Assembly: GCF_001423125.1 (NCBI RefSeq)
Contig: NZ_LMNW01000036.1
Coordinates: forward strand, 63,827 to 127,826
Length of the DNA stretch: 64,000 nucleotides
From: Duganella sp. Leaf126
GTDB taxonomy: Bacteria > Pseudomonadota > Gammaproteobacteria > Burkholderiales > Burkholderiaceae_D
Reading direction: 5' to 3'
Below are positions 49,131 to 59,039 of the stretch, one piece after another. Made by a program: the position numbers and the translations under genes. The notes under the pieces were generated by a model. That model was not told the origin of the DNA. It saw nothing but the letters and a program-made list of their open reading frames with translations, and did no database searches. How positions within the stretch are numbered: position 1 is the stretch's first letter; every line of letters begins with the position of its first letter.

Positions 49131-50969
49131 TTACTTGTTGATCATCAGTTCCCGGATCACCCGCACCGGTGCGCTGCCGTAGCTGAGGAACTGTTCGTGG
49201 AACTGCTTCAGATTGAAGTTGCTGCCCAGCGCCTGCTTGCGTTCTTCGCGCAGCGCCATGATTTCGCTGTAGCCGCTGAAGTAGCTGGTCAGCTGCACCG
49301 ACGACACCTGCACCCGGTGCCATTTTTCGGTTGCTTCGCTGCGGGTCTGGAAGGCCTGGCGCGTCAGCAGATCGATGGCCTGGTCCTCGGTCATGCCCAG
49401 CACGTGCACGCTGTAGTCGAGGATGGTGTTGGTCACGCTGCGCAGGTTCCACTTCGAATACATGAGCCACATCTCGGGCGCATTGTCGCCGTAGCCCGAT
49501 TCAAGCATCATGCGCTCGCCGTACACCGCCCAGCCTTCGACCATGGCGCCATTGCCGAAGATCGATTTGACGATCGAGGGCGACTTGTTGGCGTAGATGA
49601 GCTGGGCGTAGTGGCCGGGAATCGCTTCGTGGATATTGAGGATCTGCAGGATCCAGTGGTTGTACTCGCGCAGGCTGCTCTCGGCCGCTTCGGGCGTGGC
49701 GCCGTCGAGCGGGGTGACGTTGTAATAGGTGCGGTCCTGCGGACGGTAGGGGCCGGGCGCGTCGATGCTGGCGCCGGCCACGCCCGCCTGGTAGGCCGGG
49801 GTGGCGCGCACTTCGAGCTGCTTAGCCGGATCGAGCGTGAGCAGGTCGTGCTGGATCACCCAGGCCTGCAGCTCGGGAATCTGGCGGCGGATCTCGGCGA
49901 CGAAGTTCTCGCGCCCCACGTGGCGCTCGGACAGCTTATCGATCATCATGCCGATCTTGGCATAGCGGTCGGCCGGCCTGGCCACGCCGGGCAGGTACTT
50001 GTCCCACAGTTCGTCGGACAGGCGGTCCATATTGGCCAGCAGCTCTTCGCGCGCGGCCAGCGCCTTCTGGTAGGTCTGTTCGGCGGTGCTGCCGGACTGG
50101 ATGTCGTAGGCGAATTTTTTCTCGTACAGTTCCTTGCCGAGGCGGAAGCTGCGGCGGCCGTTCGTGGTCATCAGCTTTTCGCGCTCGGTCAGGTAGGCAA
50201 CGTAGTTGTCCACCGCCGCCAGCGCTGCATCGACGCGCAGCGCGAACTGCTGCTTCTCGGCCGCGTTCAGGATCGACGTCTGCGCCGTCTTGTTCGCTTC
50301 CACCAGCACCGCTTTCACGCCCGGCGCCTGCTTGATCGCCAGGCGCGTGTGCTCGCGCGTGGGGTTGACGATGTTGGCGCGCGCGGCGGCGTAATAGGCG
50401 GGAATGCTGGTGATGCGCTTGAGCAGGGTGCGCAGCCGCTGCGGCCGCGCCGCGTATTCGGTATTGAGGATCAGGTCCAAGGGACCGGCCACGTTGTAGC
50501 TGGCCGGGTTCCACTCGTATTCGCGCAGCGTGGTCAGGCGCCAGCGGTCGCCCTCGAGCTTGTTCTGCAGCAGTTGCAGATCGGTGCGCTGCTTGGCCGC
50601 CAGCTGCTTGGCGTTGACCTTGCCGAAGCGGTCGAGCCATTCGTCGATGAAGGCCAGTTCGCTGGCGATGCCGGCCTGGTCGGGGATGAACAGGGTGGCG
50701 GCGGTATCGTACTTGCCGGCGTAGATCGCGCTTTCCGAGTCGATGCGCCACTGGGCGTTGAGGAACTGGTTGCTCAGCAAATCGAACTGGCGGTCTTGCC
50801 AGCGCTCGGCCAGCACCGCTGCGGGAGCGGCCTTGGCCGCAGTATGCTTGACGGTGCTTTTTTTACTGGTTTTGCTGGTCTTGCCGGATTTTTTCTGGGT
50901 TGCGGCGCTGGCCGGGGCAAAGGCGAGGGCCGCCATCACCGCCGCCAGCGCGAGTTTTGTCTTGATCAT
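49131..50969 (-). CDS. DUF885-family exported protein, probable metallopeptidase
   Basis: This 612-residue protein has a signal peptide (start at 50969, cleavage near ASA-A), then a Lys/Ser/Thr-rich stretch (KKSGKTSKTSKKSTVK) before the DUF885 domain. The putative zinc motif is HEAIPGH, followed by VEGWAVYGERMMLE with a second acidic ligand. The family resembles helical M3/M32-like metallopeptidases; substrates are not established. It is probably periplasmic or lipid-free exported. The upstream frame to 51038 does not begin with a signal peptide, so I use the internal Met. Confidence 0.85.
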   Translation of the reverse strand: MIKTKLALAAVMAALAFAPASAATQKKSGKTSKTSKKSTVKHTAAKAAPAAVLAERWQDRQFDLLSNQFLNAQWRIDSESAIYAGKYDTAATLFIPDQAGIASELAFIDEWLDRFGKVNAKQLAAKQRTDLQLLQNKLEGDRWRLTTLREYEWNPASYNVAGPLDLILNTEYAARPQRLRTLLKRITSIPAYYAAARANIVNPTREHTRLAIKQAPGVKAVLVEANKTAQTSILNAAEKQQFALRVDAALAAVDNYVAYLTEREKLMTTNGRRSFRLGKELYEKKFAYDIQSGSTAEQTYQKALAAREELLANMDRLSDELWDKYLPGVARPADRYAKIGMMIDKLSERHVGRENFVAEIRRQIPELQAWVIQHDLLTLDPAKQLEVRATPAYQAGVAGASIDAPGPYRPQDRTYYNVTPLDGATPEAAESSLREYNHWILQILNIHEAIPGHYAQLIYANKSPSIVKSIFGNGAMVEGWAVYGERMMLESGYGDNAPEMWLMYSKWNLRSVTNTILDYSVHVLGMTEDQAIDLLTRQAFQTRSEATEKWHRVQVSSVQLTSYFSGYSEIMALREERKQALGSNFNLKQFHEQFLSYGSAPVRVIRELMINK

Positions 50970-51086
50970 CGTTTGCAGCCTCGTGTAAAGATGACAAGGC
51001 CCGCAGGCGAGCCGAGTCGAAGCGTGGGAGATTATCACTAATCCGCCCGCTTGAGAGCGTTCGTTACACGAGAACGCGCAGGGCCG

Positions 51087-51545
51087 TCAGCTGCGCAGGT
51101 GGGCCTCGCCGGTCGGTTCGGGCGACGAAATATCGCGCAGCGTGGCGGCAGTGTCCTCGGCGTCGGTGCCGGCGCCGGCGTCCACCAGGTCGGCCAGCGC
51201 CACGATGCCGATCAACAGGTGCTCGTCGCGGCTGACCACCGGCACCCGGCGCACCTGGATGTCGCGCATGTCCTGCATGACGTCGTCCACGTCCTGGTCT
51301 TCGTAGCAGTGGCAGATATCCTCGGTCATCACTTCGCTGACCAAGGTTTCTTCCGGCCCCAGGCCGGCAGCGGTGGCGCGCACCGTGATGTCGCGGTCGG
51401 TGACCATGCCGACCAGGCGCCGGCCTTCGGTGACGGGCAGGGCGCCCACGTCGAGGTCGTCCATCATTTCTGCCGCTTCGCGGATGGTGCTGTCGGGCGC
51501 CACGCTGGTCACATCGCGGCTCATGACTTCTGCAATCGTGCTCAT
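51087..51545 (-). CDS. Twin CBS-domain protein
   Basis: This 152-residue protein consists of two CBS domains (residues about 1-60, MSTIAEVMSRDVTSVAPDSTIREAAEMM; and 70-130, VSEVMTEDICHCYEDQDVDDVMQDM), which bind adenine nucleotides. There is no attached enzyme domain, so it is a stand-alone sensor. The start at 51545 fits the family. It lies 83 bp downstream of the SNF2 gene on the same strand. A short acidic tail follows the second domain. Confidence 0.9.
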   Translation of the reverse strand: MSTIAEVMSRDVTSVAPDSTIREAAEMMDDLDVGALPVTEGRRLVGMVTDRDITVRATAAGLGPEETLVSEVMTEDICHCYEDQDVDDVMQDMRDIQVRRVPVVSRDEHLLIGIVALADLVDAGAGTDAEDTAATLRDISSPEPTGEAHLRS

Positions 51546-51628
51546 ATCTCTCTCCCTGGTGAGCGGCGCCGGCGGCGCCGTTCCCCCTTTGACGAGACCC
51601 ATCGCAGGAAGTTCTCGACCGTACCGCC

Positions 51629-54600
51629 TTAGTGCTGCAGCCCCTCCTGCAGCATGCTCAGCATCTCGCCGGCCGACATGCGGCCCGACACGTCGCTGCC
51701 TTCGAGCAGGCTGTCGGCCAGGTCGCGCTTGTGCTGGTGCAGGTCGACGATGCCTTCCTCGATCGTGTGGCGCGCCACCAGCCGGTAGATGGTGACGGGG
51801 CGCTGCTGGCCCATGCGGTGGGCACGGTCCGAGGCCTGGTCTTCCACCGCCGGATTCCACCACGGGTCCATGTGGATCACGTAGTCGGCAGCGGTCAGGT
51901 TGATGCCGACCCCGCCCGCTTTCAGGCTGATCAGGAAGACGTCGCCCATGCCGGCCTGGAACGCATCGACCCGCTTCTTGCGTTCGTTCATCGGCGTGGC
52001 GCCATCAAGGTACTGGTAGCCGATATTGTGGGCGTCGAGGTGGGCGCGGATCAGCGCCAGGTGATCGACGAACTGGCTGAACACCAGCACCTTGTGGCGG
52101 TTCTCCAGCAGGCCGGCAAGCAGGTGCGCGAACGCGGCCAGCTTGCTGCTGGGGATGCCCAGCTCCGGCGACACCAGGTTCGGGTTGCAGCAGGCGCGGC
52201 GCAGTTTCATGATCTCGGCCAGGATCTGGATCGATTTCTTTTCCGCCGGGCCTTCCACGGCGGCCAGCGTTTCGAGCGCCGTGCGGCGCAGCGATTCGTA
52301 CAGCGCCGTCTCTTGCGGCGACAGGTCCACTTCGAGCGTGATCTCGGTGCGCGGCGGCAGCTCGGTCAGCACCTGCGACTTGGTCCGGCGCAGCATGAAC
52401 GGCTGGATCAGTCGGCGCAGGCGCTTGCGGGCACCGACTTCGGCGCGGTGGTCCTGCGGCTTTTCGATCGGCGCGGCAAAGCGCAGGTTGAACTGCTCGA
52501 TGCTGCCCAGCAGGCCCGGATTGATGAAGCGGAACAGGTTCCACAATTCGCCGAGGTGGTTTTCCAGCGGCGTGCCGGTGCACGCCATGCGGAAGTCGCC
52601 GTTGAGCGCCATCACCGCCTGCGAGCGCTTGGTGGCGCCGTTCTTGATCGCCTGCGCCTCGTCGAGCACGATGGTGCGCCACTGGACGCCGGCAAACAGC
52701 GCCGCTTCCAGTTGCAGCAGGCCGTAGCTGGCCACCACCAGGTCGTAAGGCTGCAGACTGGCCAGCGTATCGGCACGGTCGCCGGTGCCGAACATCTTGA
52801 CCTTGAGCGTCGGTGCAAACCGCGCCGCCTCGCTGACCCAGTTCAGGCACACCGAGGTGGGCGCGATCACCAGCGTCGGACCGTCGGGCGCGCGCGACAG
52901 GATCAGCGCCAGCGCCTGCAGCGTTTTGCCGAGGCCCATGTCGTCGGCCAGGCAGGCGCCCACGCCCCAGTGGGCCAGGCGCGCCAGCCACTGGTAGCCT
53001 TCGAGCTGGTAGTCGCGCAGCTCGGCCTGCAAGGTGGTGGGCAGCACCGGCTCGAACGCGGTCTGCTCGGCCATCCGCTCCAGGTGCGCCTTCCACAGCT
53101 TGTCGGCCTTGACGCCGCCCACATCGTCGGCCAGTTCCTCGAGCGCGAACGACGCCAGCGGGTGCAGGCGCACGCCGTCTTCGGTCAGCTCGCCGTAGGC
53201 CGTGACTTCGCGCAGGCGCCGGTGCAGCTCGTCGGCCAGCGCCAGGAAGCGGTTTTCGCCCAATTCGACAAAGCGGCTCTTACTTTTCTGTACCAGCTCG
53301 AGCAGGGTACGCAGGTCCATCACCTTGTCTTCGTCGATCTGCACCTGGCCGCTGGCGGCAAACCAGTCCTTGTTGCTCTTGATGGCCAGGCGCACCTGCT
53401 TGGTTTCCACCTTGGCCGTGACGCGGAACTTCTCGCCTTCGGGCCAGGCGATCACCAGCGCATCGGCGTGCGCGTCCTGGAACGCCTGCAGCTCGGTCAG
53501 CAGCTGCAGGCACAGCGCCGGCTGGCCCAGCAGCCATTCGCCGTGTTCCTGCTCGCTCGATGCGAGCACCGGGCAATCGGCGACCAGCGTCCGTTCGGCC
53601 GCGCGCTCGTCGGCCAGCTGGCGGTGCGCCTGCACCGGCTGGCCGCCGACGTCGGCGATCACGCTGTCGGCGCCGTCGCCGGGCGCGTAATAGGCGCCCT
53701 GCGCCAGGGGGCGCACCAGGATCTGCATCTTGAGGCCGTGCTGGTAGGGCAGCAGGTGCACGTGCAGGCGCGTGTCGGCCGCCACCTGCACCATGTCGGG
53801 CGCAGCGCCGCCGATATCGGACTGCACTGTCACCAGCGACGAGATCGAGCGGATCGCGTGCAGCACCTGCTCTTCGGCGTGGACCGGTACGTTGAGGGCG
53901 TCGCCGACGATGGCGCCGATGCGGCGATGCTCGTCCGCGATGGTGACCACCCGCAGCCGCGTGGGCGTCTCCCTGGTCACGATCACGGTGGCGCTGTCGT
54001 CCGGTATCGGCGGGTGCAGGCGGATTTCGAGGTTGCCCGCGCTTTTGCGGATCAGCAGCTCCGGTTCGCCGGCCAGCAGTTCGACCCGCGTGTCGGGCGC
54101 CTCGGCCCAGTACAGCAGCGGGTGGCCGACCAGGGCCGCCACGGCCCGCTGCGGATGGACTTCATAGGCCATGCCGCTGGACGTGTAGCCGCGGTGGGCG
54201 ACGGTGATCGATTCGGTGGCGCGCACGTCCTGCGGCGTGAGGAAATCGAAGCTGTCGGTCTCGAAGCGCAGCCGTTTCAGGCTGGCCGCGCGGCCCTTGC
54301 TCCAGACGCCGCGCGCGTCGCGCTTCTGCTCGACCGGCGTCACTTCCGTCACGCCCCAGCGCGGCTGGTAGTCGAGCAGCCAGACCAGGCGCGACGCCTT
54401 GACCGCGCCTGCCGCCGCGCCCTCGGGCTGCTGCAGGTTGATCAGGGCCGCCAGCTGGCGCTGCCAGCCCTCCTGGCGTTCGAACCAGGCGCCCAGGTCG
54501 GGCAACGCCAGCTGCGCGTGCAGGGCGGCGCCGCGCTCGGCCATGCCCACGTTGCCCAGATGGCCCAGCAAGGTGGCTGCCTGCGCGGCGATGAAGTGGA

Positions 54601-55807
54601 AGCCGGCGGCCTGCGCCTGCGCGTAGAGCTCGTGCAAGGGCTGCTTGCGCTCGCCGAGCGGCGGCGCCGACAGCCAGTAATACAGCAGGCACTGGAACAG
54701 CTGCGTCTGCAGGTCGGGGTCCCAGGCCAGGCTGCCGATGGCGTCCGCGCTCAAGGTGCCCGCGCGCACCTGGCGCAGCAGGTCGAGCTGCTGGTGGATC
54801 GCGGAACCGCGGTTTTGTGGCAGGCGTACCGCGATCTCGAGGTAGGCTTGCGCGTTTTTCTGGTGTTTGGGGTCGGGACTGCGCAGCAGCGCGGCCAGGT
54901 ACAGATAGCTGCCGAAGCCGGCAAACAGCTGCTTGCGCTTGCCCGTTTCGCGGCGCAGCGCCTTGAGCGCCGCCTCGTAGCCGGCCAGCGCCGCGCTGCC
55001 GGCGCCCTGCAGCAGCACCAGGGTGCTGGCCAGGAACTGGCTGTGCGGACCGCTGGTGCGCTCCAGGTAGCGCTGGGCGTCGGCCAGGCTGCCGCCGAGG
55101 ATGGCGTCTTCGGCCAGCGTCAGGCGCAGCGCTGCCGTGATGTCGTCCCCGGCCGCCTGCCGGCGCTGCAGGTGCTGGGTGCAGAATTCGCGGATGGCCG
55201 GGGCGCTCTGCGGTTCGTACTGGGCGTGGTGCAGCAGCGTGGCCAGCACCTCGTCCTGCAGCAGCGGATGCACGCGCGCCAGCATGCCCGGCTCGAACGG
55301 CCGGCCGAAGATCTCCACCAGCGGGTGCAGTTGCGCCGCTTCATAGCTGTTCAGGCAAAACGCCAGCAGCGGTGTGACCTGTTGCGGCGCCTGGCCGCGC
55401 AACAGGCCCATGCGCAGCAGCGCCATGCCGGCGCGGTAGCTGCGCGGCTCGTAGCCGCCCCAGGTCTGGCGCAGCGGCACCAGTTCCGCGTACGCCGCGC
55501 ACAGGTCGTCGAGCGCATGGGTGCCGATGGCCGCGCGCATGGCCGGCCAGCGCAGCCTGGGATTGCAGACATGACCGCGCCCCGTGACCACGCTGGTGAA
55601 CGCCAGGCGGTCGAGTTTTTGCAGGGCGTCGTCGAGCGTGAGCACCGTGAACGGCGCCCCCTCGGCGTTGTCGATGCGGGCGTGCTTGAGCAGGTCGAGG
55701 ATGGCCGTGCGTCCCACCGGTTCGCCGATCAGCGCCAGCAGCGCCAGGACCATTTTTTCGTTGAACGCCAGGGCATCGAATTCGTGCTGCAGGGGGGTGT
55801 CGGTCAT
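51629..55807 (-). CDS. Large SNF2-family helicase-like ATPase
   Basis: This 1392-residue protein has a C-terminal Swi2/Snf2 motor: Walker A DDMGLGKT near residue 956, DEAQ near residue 1049, TGTPLENHLGELWNLFRFINPG, and ISLKAGGVGINLTAADYVIHMDPWWNP...DRAHRMGQQRPV. The N-terminal 900 residues are Ala/Leu-rich and helical, with TPR-like pairs likely (inference), then beta-rich segments; I recognise no named domain. It differs in length and N-terminus from the SNF2 protein at 18683, so the two are not recent duplicates. It may act on stalled polymerases or DNA-bound complexes. Confidence 0.9.
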   Translation of the reverse strand: MTDTPLQHEFDALAFNEKMVLALLALIGEPVGRTAILDLLKHARIDNAEGAPFTVLTLDDALQKLDRLAFTSVVTGRGHVCNPRLRWPAMRAAIGTHALDDLCAAYAELVPLRQTWGGYEPRSYRAGMALLRMGLLRGQAPQQVTPLLAFCLNSYEAAQLHPLVEIFGRPFEPGMLARVHPLLQDEVLATLLHHAQYEPQSAPAIREFCTQHLQRRQAAGDDITAALRLTLAEDAILGGSLADAQRYLERTSGPHSQFLASTLVLLQGAGSAALAGYEAALKALRRETGKRKQLFAGFGSYLYLAALLRSPDPKHQKNAQAYLEIAVRLPQNRGSAIHQQLDLLRQVRAGTLSADAIGSLAWDPDLQTQLFQCLLYYWLSAPPLGERKQPLHELYAQAQAAGFHFIAAQAATLLGHLGNVGMAERGAALHAQLALPDLGAWFERQEGWQRQLAALINLQQPEGAAAGAVKASRLVWLLDYQPRWGVTEVTPVEQKRDARGVWSKGRAASLKRLRFETDSFDFLTPQDVRATESITVAHRGYTSSGMAYEVHPQRAVAALVGHPLLYWAEAPDTRVELLAGEPELLIRKSAGNLEIRLHPPIPDDSATVIVTRETPTRLRVVTIADEHRRIGAIVGDALNVPVHAEEQVLHAIRSISSLVTVQSDIGGAAPDMVQVAADTRLHVHLLPYQHGLKMQILVRPLAQGAYYAPGDGADSVIADVGGQPVQAHRQLADERAAERTLVADCPVLASSEQEHGEWLLGQPALCLQLLTELQAFQDAHADALVIAWPEGEKFRVTAKVETKQVRLAIKSNKDWFAASGQVQIDEDKVMDLRTLLELVQKSKSRFVELGENRFLALADELHRRLREVTAYGELTEDGVRLHPLASFALEELADDVGGVKADKLWKAHLERMAEQTAFEPVLPTTLQAELRDYQLEGYQWLARLAHWGVGACLADDMGLGKTLQALALILSRAPDGPTLVIAPTSVCLNWVSEAARFAPTLKVKMFGTGDRADTLASLQPYDLVVASYGLLQLEAALFAGVQWRTIVLDEAQAIKNGATKRSQAVMALNGDFRMACTGTPLENHLGELWNLFRFINPGLLGSIEQFNLRFAAPIEKPQDHRAEVGARKRLRRLIQPFMLRRTKSQVLTELPPRTEITLEVDLSPQETALYESLRRTALETLAAVEGPAEKKSIQILAEIMKLRRACCNPNLVSPELGIPSSKLAAFAHLLAGLLENRHKVLVFSQFVDHLALIRAHLDAHNIGYQYLDGATPMNERKKRVDAFQAGMGDVFLISLKAGGVGINLTAADYVIHMDPWWNPAVEDQASDRAHRMGQQRPVTIYRLVARHTIEEGIVDLHQHKRDLADSLLEGSDVSGRMSAGEMLSMLQEGLQH

Positions 55808-55809
55808 GC

Positions 55810-55841
55810 GGTATCAGTCGGGTAAGGTATCAGTCGGGGAC
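55810..55841. repeat. 16-bp tandem duplication over the S9 peptidase stop codon
   Basis: GGTATCAGTCGGGTAA (55810-55825) is followed by GGTATCAGTCGGGGAC (55826-55841). On the minus strand this duplicates the C-terminal codons and stop of the peptidase gene. Confidence 0.8.
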
Positions 55842-57794
55842 ATTGTCGATGTGGACCGGCGCCGGCGCGGCGCCATCGTGCAGGCCGAACATGCGCTGGT
55901 AAAAATACAGTTCCGCTTCCAGCGTGCGCACGATGTTCTCGCCCTTGCGGAAGCCATGGCCTTCGCCCTCGAGCGGCACATACGCCACCGGCACGCCGCG
56001 TGCGCGCAGCGCCGCCACCATCGTTTCCGACTGTTGCGGCGGCACCACCTTGTCGTCGAGGCCCTGGAAAAAGATCATCGGGCGCGTAAGCCGGTCCGTG
56101 TGGTGGATCGGCGACCTGGCCTGGTACAGCGCCTCGGCCTGCGGCTGGGGCGCGATCAGGTAGGCATTGTAGTGCGATTCGAACTTGTGCGAATCCTGGT
56201 CCAGTCCTTTCAGGTCCGACACGCCGTAATAGCTGGCGCCGAGCTGGAACACGTCGTGGAACGTCAGCGCGCACAAGGTGGTCAGGCCGCCGGCGCTGCC
56301 GCCGCGGATGATCAGGCGCTCCGGGTCGGCCAGGCCGCGCGCGACCAGCGCGCGGGCGCCGGCCACGCAGTCTTCGACGTCGACGATGCCCCACTGGCCG
56401 CGCAGCAGGTCGCGGTAGGCGCGGCCGAAGCCGGTGCTGCCGCCGTAGTTCACATCGAGCACGCCGAAGCCGCGGCTGGTCCAGAACTGCGTGGCCAGCT
56501 TCAGGGTGCTGACGGTCATGCCGGTCGGACCGCCATGGCTGATCACGATCACCGGCGGCTTTTCACCGTCGGGCGCGGCCACCTGGGCGTTGCGCGGCGG
56601 GTAGAAAAAGGCGTAGGCGGTGCGGCCGTTGCTGGCAAATTCCAGGTTCAGCGGCACCGACAGGTCGGCTTCGGCCGGTAAATCGTCGATCGACTGCGCC
56701 AGGATTTCCACGCCTTCTTCGGTAAAATCGATGCGCGCCAGTTCCAGCGCGATGGTCGGACTGCCGGCCAGCATGGCCACGTAGCCGGGCGCCACCCGCA
56801 GCTCGCGGATTTCCTCGTACGGGTTGGCGATCGCTTCGAGCTTTCCGCTGGCCGGCAGCAGGCGCGCCAGGCGGCTCACGCCCTTGTCGATATAGGTGCA
56901 GATGATTTCGCCGGCCGAGCGGAAGCCGTACAGGCTGTTACCGAAGGTCCAGTGCGGGCCGGCGAATTCGGCCTCCATCGGGCACAGCGCCTCGATGTGA
57001 TGGTCGTCGGTGCGCTGGCGGTACAAATTCCACCAGCCGCTGCGGTCCGAGACGAAGTGCAGCACGCCGTCGGGCGACCACTCGGGCTGGCAGATCGATT
57101 CGTGGTCGCCGCCGGCCACCTGCACCGGCGTGGCCAGCGTACCGTCGTCCTGCACGGCCGCGCGCCACAGCGTGGTGCCCTGCCACGGCATGCGCGGGTG
57201 GTCCCACGACAGCCAGGCCAGCGTGCGGCCGTCCGGCGCCAGGCGCGGCGACGAATAAAAGTCGGCGCCTGCCACCAGCACCGTTTCGGCGCCGTCGAAA
57301 CCGACCGCAGTGACGGTGTTGACCGGCTGGGTGTGGCCGGACCCGTCATCCTCGCCGTGCAGTTCGCGCACGCCGATCAGGCGCTGGCGGGCGCGGTCGA
57401 GCACGAAGTCGGCAAAGCGGTGCGCGCCGCCCTGCGACAGCGCGACCGGCGCGGCAGCGTCGTCATCGATGGCCAGACGGTACAGGCGGTTGTTGGCGAA
57501 ATGCGAAAAATACACGGTGTCGCCGGCCACCAGGTAGGCGCCGCCGCCGTATTCGTGCACGCGGGTCCGCACATTGAACGGCGCCGGCGTCAGTTCCTGG
57601 TTTTCCGCGCCGTGGTGGCGCAGCAGCGTGTTGCGGCCCGCTTCGGCCGCGCGGCCGGCCAGCCAGAAGATGTCGTTGCCGTCTGCCCCACCAACCTGCA
57701 GGCTGGACATCGGCGTGGCGCCGGCCGCCACGCGGGCAGCAGTGATCGGCGACGGCCAGGTACCGTAGGGGGCGATGGTGGTCGGGGCAGGCAT
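55830..57794 (-). CDS. S9-family (prolyl oligopeptidase-type) serine peptidase
   Basis: This 654-residue enzyme has an N-terminal beta-propeller-like region and a C-terminal alpha/beta-hydrolase peptidase domain. The nucleophile is in the GGSAGG motif, the Asp probably in LDDKVV and the His in GEGHGF. It probably acts as an acylaminoacyl- or dipeptidyl-peptidase on short peptides; no signal peptide is seen. The start at 57794 (MPAPTTIAPYG) is the family N-terminus; the frame stays open upstream only as antisense of hemE. It is divergent from hemE. Confidence 0.9.
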   Translation of the reverse strand: MPAPTTIAPYGTWPSPITAARVAAGATPMSSLQVGGADGNDIFWLAGRAAEAGRNTLLRHHGAENQELTPAPFNVRTRVHEYGGGAYLVAGDTVYFSHFANNRLYRLAIDDDAAAPVALSQGGAHRFADFVLDRARQRLIGVRELHGEDDGSGHTQPVNTVTAVGFDGAETVLVAGADFYSSPRLAPDGRTLAWLSWDHPRMPWQGTTLWRAAVQDDGTLATPVQVAGGDHESICQPEWSPDGVLHFVSDRSGWWNLYRQRTDDHHIEALCPMEAEFAGPHWTFGNSLYGFRSAGEIICTYIDKGVSRLARLLPASGKLEAIANPYEEIRELRVAPGYVAMLAGSPTIALELARIDFTEEGVEILAQSIDDLPAEADLSVPLNLEFASNGRTAYAFFYPPRNAQVAAPDGEKPPVIVISHGGPTGMTVSTLKLATQFWTSRGFGVLDVNYGGSTGFGRAYRDLLRGQWGIVDVEDCVAGARALVARGLADPERLIIRGGSAGGLTTLCALTFHDVFQLGASYYGVSDLKGLDQDSHKFESHYNAYLIAPQPQAEALYQARSPIHHTDRLTRPMIFFQGLDDKVVPPQQSETMVAALRARGVPVAYVPLEGEGHGFRKGENIVRTLEAELYFYQRMFGLHDGAAPAPVHIDNVPD

Positions 57795-57890
57795 GGCGTC
57801 TCCAGAATAAAGTGAGCAAAGAGGCAAGCTTCCAGCGAAAGCGCACCCGGAGTGCGATAATAATCCTTTCGCCGCCATTTGATGACCTCC

Positions 57891-58973
57891 ATGCCACAAT
57901 TCGCCCCGCTCCAGAACGACACCTTCCTGCGCGCGCTGCTGCGCCAGCCGACGGATTACACCCCGGTGTGGCTGATGCGCCAGGCGGGGCGCTACCTGCC
58001 GGAATACCGCGCCACGCGCCAGAAGGCCGGCTCGTTCATGGGCCTGGCCACCAATCCCGACTACGCCACCGAAGTGACGCTGCAGCCGCTCGACCGCTAC
58101 CCGCTCGACGCAGCGATCCTGTTCTCGGACATTCTGACCGTGCCCGACGCCATGGGCCTGGGCCTGTACTTCGTGGAAGGCGAGGGCCCGAAGTTCGAGC
58201 GGCCGCTGAAGACCGAGGCCGAGGTACTGGCGCTGCGCGCCCCCGAGCTGGGCACGCTCGATTACGTGTTCAAGGCGGTCACGCAAATCCGCACCGCGTT
58301 GAACGGCCGGGTGCCGCTGATCGGCTTTTCCGGCAGCCCGTGGACGCTGGCGTGCTACATGGTCGAAGGCCAGGGGTCGCGCGAATTCCACACCATCAAA
58401 AAGATGCTCTACAGCCGCCCGGACCTGATGCATCATATCCTGTCGACCAATGCGCGCGCGGTGGCGGCCTACCTGAACGCCCAGATCGACGCCGGCGCCC
58501 AGGCCGTGATGATCTTCGACTCGTGGGGCGGCGCGCTGGCCGACGGCGCCTACCAGACCTTCTCGCTCGACTACATGCGCCAGGTGGTGGCGCTGCTGCA
58601 GCGCGAAAAGGATGGCGTGCGGATTCCGGCCATCGTGTTCACCAAGGGCGGCGGCCACTGGATCGAGCAGATCGCCGACACCGGCGCCGACGCGGTCGGC
58701 CTGGACTGGACCGCCAACCTGACCCGCGCCCGCGCCGCAGTCGGCCACAAGGTGGCGCTGCAGGGCAACCTGGACCCGGCCATCCTGTTCGCCAACCCGG
58801 AACAGATCGTCACCGAAGTGCACAAGGTGCTCGACGCCTACGGCAAGCCGCAGGCTGGCCACGGCCACGTGTTCAATCTCGGCCACGGCATTTCACAATT
58901 CACGCCGCCCGAGAGCGTGTCGGCAATGGTGGCAGCGGTGCACAGCTACAGCCGGGCGCAACGCGCCAGCTAG
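57891..58973 (+). CDS. hemE: Uroporphyrinogen decarboxylase
   Basis: This 360-residue enzyme removes four carboxyl groups from uroporphyrinogen III in haem synthesis. The N-terminal signature PVWLMRQAGRYLPEYR and GFSGSPWTLACYMVEGQGS are present. The start at 57891 (MPQFAPLQND) is the family-like one; an ATG at 57882 is also possible, and neither has a strong ribosome-binding site. A terminator follows. Confidence 0.96.
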   Translation: MPQFAPLQNDTFLRALLRQPTDYTPVWLMRQAGRYLPEYRATRQKAGSFMGLATNPDYATEVTLQPLDRYPLDAAILFSDILTVPDAMGLGLYFVEGEGPKFERPLKTEAEVLALRAPELGTLDYVFKAVTQIRTALNGRVPLIGFSGSPWTLACYMVEGQGSREFHTIKKMLYSRPDLMHHILSTNARAVAAYLNAQIDAGAQAVMIFDSWGGALADGAYQTFSLDYMRQVVALLQREKDGVRIPAIVFTKGGGHWIEQIADTGADAVGLDWTANLTRARAAVGHKVALQGNLDPAILFANPEQIVTEVHKVLDAYGKPQAGHGHVFNLGHGISQFTPPESVSAMVAAVHSYSRAQRAS

Positions 58974-58989
58974 CGCTGTTGCGTAGCAA

Positions 58990-59022
58990 GGGCACGTCTC
59001 TGCCCCGGGACGTGCCCTTTTT
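58990..59022 (+). terminator. Rho-independent terminator after hemE
   Basis: GGGCACGTC (58990-58998) pairs with GACGTGCCC (59009-59017), followed by five T. Confidence 0.88.
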
Positions 59023-59039
59023 CTTTGTGCATTCCAGCA

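Noticed and set aside
51632..55825. Plus-strand frame of about 1400 codons antisense to the large SNF2 gene
   Set aside because: This is composition-driven openness; it has no family features and would coincide with an intact helicase motor on the other strand.
55830..58886. A single 1018-codon minus-strand protein covering the S9 peptidase and the complement of hemE
   Set aside because: The peptidase fold begins at the Met at 57794. The extra upstream part is antisense to hemE and has no homology-like features.
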